From Chrysemys picta bellii (lineage: Eukaryota > Chordata > Testudines > Emydidae), in the NCBI RefSeq assembly GCF_011386835.1, contig NC_088791.1, positions 26,820,998 through 26,884,997 on the forward strand: DNA of 64,000 nt. Direction: 5' to 3'. Under the pieces are notes generated by a model. That model had not been told where the DNA came from. It searched no databases and saw only the letters and a program-made list of their open reading frames with translations. This document shows positions 59,301 through 64,000 of this stretch, piece after piece. How positions within the stretch are numbered: position 1 is the first letter of the stretch; each line of letters begins with the position of its first letter. A program made the position numbers and the translations under genes.

Positions 59301-59680
59301 AACTCCCAGGTATAACAGAAGCCATACTTAAGGGCAATATCTTTTTCACCAACCAGCTAAAGTATTTGCATCATTCCTTAAAGGGTAACAAAGACCAGCT
59401 TTGTCAGGCCATTAGGGCTGTGTGGAGGAGAAAAGAATTCCAGAAGTGAAGGACATTCAGTGAGAAGATCCTGCCTCTTACCGGGAAGATGATGACAAAC
59501 TGGAGAACATTCACAGAAAAGAAATAATTGATTAGTGGCTGGATAGTCTGATTTACAAGGAAATATATGTATAGCCTGGCTAAGTGAAGATTAACTAATG
59601 GTAGGAAAAGTCCACCAATATAGATTATAACTGTATGACATAGAAGGGAGGGGAATTATTCAGCAGAGCTAAAGGAGGGG
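53340..59680. other. Unassigned 6.3-kb non-coding stretch
   Basis: No gene, RNA or transposon could be supported. Opposing short frames (for example 53767-53246 and 59133-58744) lack any motif. A short TATC/GATA-rich imperfect palindrome lies at about 55980-56030. An AATAAA-like word occurs near 58461. This is the longest stretch without a recognisable mobile element, and unique sequence or undetected old repeats are both possible. Confidence 0.4.
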
Positions 59681-59689
59681 GGGCTATAA

Positions 59690-59815
59690 ATAGAATCAAT
59701 GGCATGAATCTAAAGGGGACAATTAGGCTGAGTATTAGGAAAACCTTCCTTATATAAGAGTTATTAGCCTATGAAACAGTTTCCCAGAGGGGTGATGGAA
59801 GCCCTACTGAGGGGT
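59690..59815 (+). mobile_element. CR1 3'-region fragment
   Basis: The phrase ttaggctgagtattagg, then aaaccttcctta and tttcccagaggggtgatgg, matches in order the 3' end of CR1 ORF2 and its UTR (reading RLSIRKTFL). It has no tail and stops abruptly before the 5' region of the next CR1, in the same orientation. Confidence 0.5.
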
Positions 59816-60499
59816 ACTTGCAAAACCGGGCTACACAAACCACCAGTAAAAGCACAACAGAGAACAATTCTGCATTGGCAAAGAGATGTGCCACAAACAG
59901 AGGCAGATAAAAGGAGAGTTTTGGAGGGGGTAGCTGCAGACTCAGTGATTGAAGATAGTGGGATTTGGTGAGTGGTACATATAGTCTGCCTATAGTTTGT
60001 TGGTTGACTGTTCGTTTGTTTATTCTCTGTGTACAGGCTGCATAGCTGGGCTGTGGGCCGTGAGTAAGAAGGGTGCCTTGCTAAAAGCCCTGAGGCTCTA
60101 ACCCTTGGAGCTTGGACCAGCTGCCAGCTGTTTGAAGATAGAAGTTAATTGCTCCCAGGTGGTCAGGGGGGTGAGCTGAGCTCCTCTAAGCAGGAAAAAA
60201 CTTGTTATAAAAAATTACTGGCAAGGAGATCTCATGAGCCAAGAACAGAAGCAGCTAACAGGAGAGTTTTGGAGGAAGTTGAGAGAAGGCATTTTAGAGA
60301 CCTTCCCTCCAGATTCAGCAGTGTGTGTGATGTCAAGATTGCCAACGATAGAGACCTGAAATGGTTGTACCATTTTCTCTTTCCTGCCCGCAGCCAGAAG
60401 GGATGTCCTGTACACAAAGTGTAAGTTGGTGGCTGTCCTGGAGGATTCTTGGATTGCGGGGGCATCTTGAGAAGCTATTGAGAATCACAGTAGCTGAGG

Positions 60500-62106
60500 A
60501 GTACCTCGGCAGCTAGGTTTGGAAAACAGCAGGTCCCCAGGTTCAATGAAGAATGAAGGTGGCCACCAAGGAATCAGGAAGAAAGAAGAAGTTAGAAAGC
60601 AGGCCAGGAGATTTGTAAGCAACAGATACAAGAATTCAAGGCAACATTCTACACAGCAGGAGACAGATGGGGATGGGCAGGCTGTGGTCACCAGAGAGAA
60701 GAAATGCAAGAGGAATTCCACACAGCTACAAATATAAATAGATACCAGGTCCTCAATGTGGAAATATCGAAGATACCTCTCAAGATCAGGCAAATCCAAC
60801 AGATGAGAGAGCTGTACCGGGCACATGTGGATGGCAACTCGGCCCAACCTGTAAGAAAATTAAGCTTGCCCACAAAGAGTTGTCCAACCATCCAAAGAAG
60901 ACAAATGATAGCTGTTGGAGATTCAGTTCTCTGAAGAACTGAAAGAACATTCTGCAAGGGACAAGTGGACAACAGGACAGTTTGTTGTCTTCCTGAGCCA
61001 AAAAATGAGACATCACTCTAAGACTGGATAGGCTTCTAATGTCAACGGGCAACATTCCGTTGGTGATGGTTCATATCGGCACTAATGACACTGTCTTGTG
61101 GGATAGTAGTAGTCCATCGCTGATGATAATGACAATATTGTTGCAATTCTCATCATGGCTATGCTATGCATATTTGAGGTTGATGCTAACCCACTGGAGA
61201 CTGCTCTTCAAGTTATCTTTGAAGCACTTATATGGATGACCCTTTCTTTTTGTCCTACCTCAGCTCCCCATACAGGATCTGTTTTGGGAGGTAGTGGTCT
61301 TCCATTCTGATGATATGTTCAGTCCACCTACGTTGTGCTCTCAGTAGCATTTCCTCAAAGCTAGTTGTGTTTGCTCTCTCAAGTACCTTAATATTGGTCA
61401 CTCTGTCCTGCTGGCAAATGCTCATTATTGAGCAGAAGGAGTACATGTGAAATTGCCCAAACTGTTTAATGTGCTGTCTATAAAGAGTACATGTCTCAGA
61501 ACCATCCAGAAGAGATGTTAGGACCACTGCACTATAGATTTTCAGTTTGGTGGAGAGATGAATGTTGTGTTGCTCAGGACTTTTGTTCGGAGTTAGCAAA
61601 AGGCCAGGCTGGCTTTACTGATTCTGGAAACTATTTCCTTATCAAGGCAACTGTCACTAGAGATGGTTATGCCCAAATACTTGAACTGATCCACATTTTT
61701 CAGCTGTGTGCTTTGGATGGAGATGGCTGGTGCTGGAGCACTGGAACAAGGTGGTGGTTGGAACAAGACCTCTGTCTTACCAAGACTGATAGTAAGGCCA
61801 AAGAGCTGGGATGCTCTTGCCTTGTGGGATATCTCACAGATAACAGATGACTTCAGGGAACTCAGAAGCGTGCTGAAGAATATCCAAGTCTTCTTCTTTG
61901 AGATCGTTCCTGTCTCGTGAGCAAAAGAAGACAGAAGATTCTAGAAGTGAACCGCTGGTAGGTAAGCGGTGTAGGGTTTTGATTTTGTGGAACATCCTTC
62001 TACGGTGAGATGGCTGTATAGTTTGGATGGCCTTCGCCTCAGTAGAAGGGGAACCAATCTTCTCGGGGGCAAACTGGCTAGAGTAGTCAGGAGAGCATTA
62101 AACTAA
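60500..62106 (+). pseudogene. CR1 ORF1 (esterase-like), interrupted
   Basis: Pieces before the insertion include basic, Gln-rich sequence (60519-60737), then QMIAVGDSVL (the GDS serine motif of SGNH esterases, near 60910) and VMVHIGTNDT (near 61070). After the insertion it resumes with DFRELRSVLKNIQVFFFEIV, ILEVNRW, DGLRLSRRGTNLLGGKLARV and VRRALN before a taa at 62104-62106. The GDS and GTND blocks mark the esterase fold found in CR1-type ORF1 proteins, which bind element RNA. Frameshifts separate the pieces. Confidence 0.7.
61106..61820 (-). mobile_element. Short 5'-truncated LINE (RT C-terminal end) inserted in CR1
   Basis: A 715-base insertion is flanked by a perfect 11-bp duplication, cttgtgggata (61095-61105 and 61821-61831). 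The minus strand encodes the C-terminal end of a LINE polyprotein: LKIYSAVVLTSLLDGSETCT, LYRQHIKQFGQFHMYSFC, ERANTTSFEEMLLRAQRRW and TEHIIRMEDHYLPKQILYGE. The left edge, its 3' end, has ATC/TGA-rich short repeats as RTE-type elements often do. The clade is inferred only. Confidence 0.85.
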
Positions 62107-62189
62107 TAGCAAAAGAGGAGGGTAAAAAGATGGAAGATAAGAACTCAGACCAAAATTGAAATTTTGAAAACAAAATTAATCAAGGAACC

Positions 62190-64000
62190 AGAAGACATGA
62201 AGAGAAAAAAATCTTGAATTGCCTGTACACTAATGCCAGGAGCCTGGGTAACAAAAAGGAGGAACTGGAATTGCTCATTTATGAGCATAAGTTCGATCTA
62301 GTTGATATTATTGAAACCCGGTGGGATGATTGGCACTATTGATATATTAAAATCAATGCTTATAACCTATTTAGGAAGGACAGTGTGGGAAAAAGGGGAG
62401 GGAAAGTGGCACTATGTCAAAAATGGTATTACCTGTTTCTAAGTTACTGATAACTTGGAAGAAAATGATCTTGGAAAAAAACTGTATGATCATTGTGAAT
62501 TTTGATTTGAGTGACATATGCTGGACATCTGATGCTGCCAGCACTAAAACATCCTTGGAATTTCTAAACATTATAGATGACAATTCCCTAATGCAAGAAG
62601 TGTTGCAACCACATGGGGAAATTCGTCATTGGACCTTGTATTAACAGATAAAGAGGAACTGATTGCTTAGGAACAAGTGACCATGACCTGATCACATTTA
62701 TAGTGTTCAAGCAGAAAAAAGTCAGATCAGTATACACTTGGTGCTTTAATAGGGCCAATTTTAAAACCTGAAAACCATTAAGCCAAATCAGCTGGGAGGA
62801 AGAATTTAATCAGAAAAATGTAAATGATAATTGGGTAACATTGAAGAGCATCTTAATAGATGCCCCAAAAGCCACAATACCATAAAAAAATGATCTTATT
62901 TAGAGAAGTGAAGGCAACAATAAAAAAAATAAAAAATGATCTATAACAAATGGACAAAAGGGAAAGTTGATAGTAATTAATATAAATCAGAAGTTAGGAA
63001 CTGCAGAAAATTGATAAGGGAAGCAAAGGGACACAAGAGAAACTCTAGGGCCAGCAGTGTTAGGAACAATAAAAAGGAGTTTTTTAAATACATAGGAAGA
63101 ACATACACAAAGAATCCTGACAATAATACTGGACCATTACTAGATGGAAGTGGTAGAACTGTTAATAATAATGCAGAAAAGGCAGAAGTGTTCATTAAAT
63201 ATTTCTGTTCTGTATTTGGGGGGGAAATAGTTGATATAGTCCTATATTGTGATAACACTGTTTCCATTCCACTAGTATCTCTGGAGGACGTTAAACAGAA
63301 GTTACTAATGTTAGACATTTTTAAATCAGCAGGTCCGGATAATATTGTGCCAATTTTTAAAAAGGGTAAATGAGATGACCTGGGTAATTATAGGCCTGTC
63401 AGACAGACATTGATCCTGGACAAGATAATACAGATGCTGATATGGGACTCTATTAATACAGAACTAGAAGGTAATATAATTAATGCCAATTAATATGGGT
63501 TTATGGAAAAGAGATCTTGTCAAATTAACTTGATACATTTTTTGATGAGATTACAAGTTTGGTTGATAATAGTAATAGAGTTGACGTAATATACTTAAAC
63601 TTCTGTAAGGCGCTTGACTTGGTACCACACATTTTGGTTAAAAAATGACATAAAACAATATAAAACTAACATGGCACACATTAATGGGTTAAAAATTGGT
63701 TTCAAAATGTAACTGTCAACAAGGAATTGTCATTGAGTGGGTATGTTTCCATTAGGGTCCCACAGAAACTAGTTCTTGGTCCTATGCTATTTAACATTTT
63801 TATTAATGATCAGGATGAAAACAAAATCATCAATGATAAAGTTTACATATGATACAAAAATTTGGAAAGGAGAGATCACTGATTCAGAGCGATCTGGATC
63901 GCTTGGTAAGCTGGTCTCAAGCAAACAATATCTGTTTTAATACAGCTAAATGTAAATGTACACATCTAGGAACTTAGAATGTAAGGCAATACTTACAAGA
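62190..64000 (+). pseudogene. CR1 ORF2 (endonuclease and reverse transcriptase), incomplete
   Basis: The endonuclease starts with CLYTNARSLGNKKEELELLI and VDIIETRWDD (catalytic Glu motif). The later MGDFN-type motif is degraded to VNFDLSDICW (near 62500). RT blocks follow: RKLIREAKGHKRNS, NKKEFFKYIG, LLDGSGRTVNN, MLDIFKSAGPDNIVP, IFKKGK and VIYLNFCKALDLVPH. The catalytic box near 63842-63853 reads FTYD where CR1 has FADD, so the first Asp is Tyr. Multiple stops. The C-terminus lies beyond 64000. Confidence 0.75.

Larger units (their letters stand above)
59840..64000 (+). mobile_element. Near full-length CR1 LINE, continues past the window
   Basis: Plus-strand order is a probable 5' UTR (59840-60500), ORF1 with esterase motifs (about 60500-62106, split by a short LINE), then ORF2 endonuclease and RT (about 62190-64000). 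It is cut by the window edge. The 5' UTR has a direct repeat, ggagagttttggagg, at about 59913 and 60261. Presence of 5' UTR and both ORFs is rare for CR1 copies, which are mostly 5'-truncated. Frameshifts and stops show it is inactive. Confidence 0.75.

Overview
The window looks like vertebrate, most likely turtle (or another archosauromorph reptile), non-coding DNA that is dense in transposable elements. The evidence is the mix of element families: several CR1 LINE lineages, DIRS-type tyrosine-recombinase retrotransposons, a Penelope-like element with its characteristic tail, a Harbinger element, many GC-rich hAT-type MITEs with clean 8-bp target duplications, solo retroviral LTRs, and a tRNA-headed SINE with a CR1-like tail. 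I see no host protein-coding gene, tRNA or rRNA gene that I can support. The coding capacity I can recognise is decayed transposon sequence.

Layout. Positions 1-2600 are AT-rich and unassigned. Then come an L1-like LINE remnant (2640-4400, minus), an AT-rich MITE region (5061-6250) and a GC-rich hAT MITE (6453-6861). From 11167 to about 14450 there is a Harbinger element with convergent transposase and Myb-like genes and a SINE in its left end. A small hAT MITE follows at 14657-14890. CR1 and Gypsy pieces lie at 16791-18245, the Gypsy piece split by a hAT MITE. A DIRS element occupies 20218-23290 (minus) and abuts a hAT transposase remnant. 25590-28023 holds an L2/CR1-like tail split by a MITE, a CR1 copy and a Tigger-like MITE. 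A palindromic Penelope tail sits at 29257-29435. A second CR1 copy (32697-33634) is followed by a solo LTR (34977-36209) and a Penelope element with a GIY-YIG endonuclease (37331-38655).

The right half is strongly nested. One jockey/RTE-type LINE (39270-46267, minus) is split by a DIRS element and by a solo LTR. A CR1 (48735-53335, plus) is split by an LTR, which is itself split by a fold-back hAT element. A third CR1 (about 59840 to beyond 64000) carries a short LINE insertion with an 11-bp target duplication in its esterase-like ORF1. 53340-59680 is largely unassigned.

In several cases, removing the inserted element and one target-site copy makes the host element continuous again. That gives a relative order of events. 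The most useful observations are this insertion stratigraphy, the 47-bp perfect palindrome inside a Penelope tail flanked by a 16-bp duplication, the fold-back hAT element, the retained R-HxxR-Y residues in a DIRS recombinase, and a 54-bp inverted duplication at the 5' edge of a CR1 copy.
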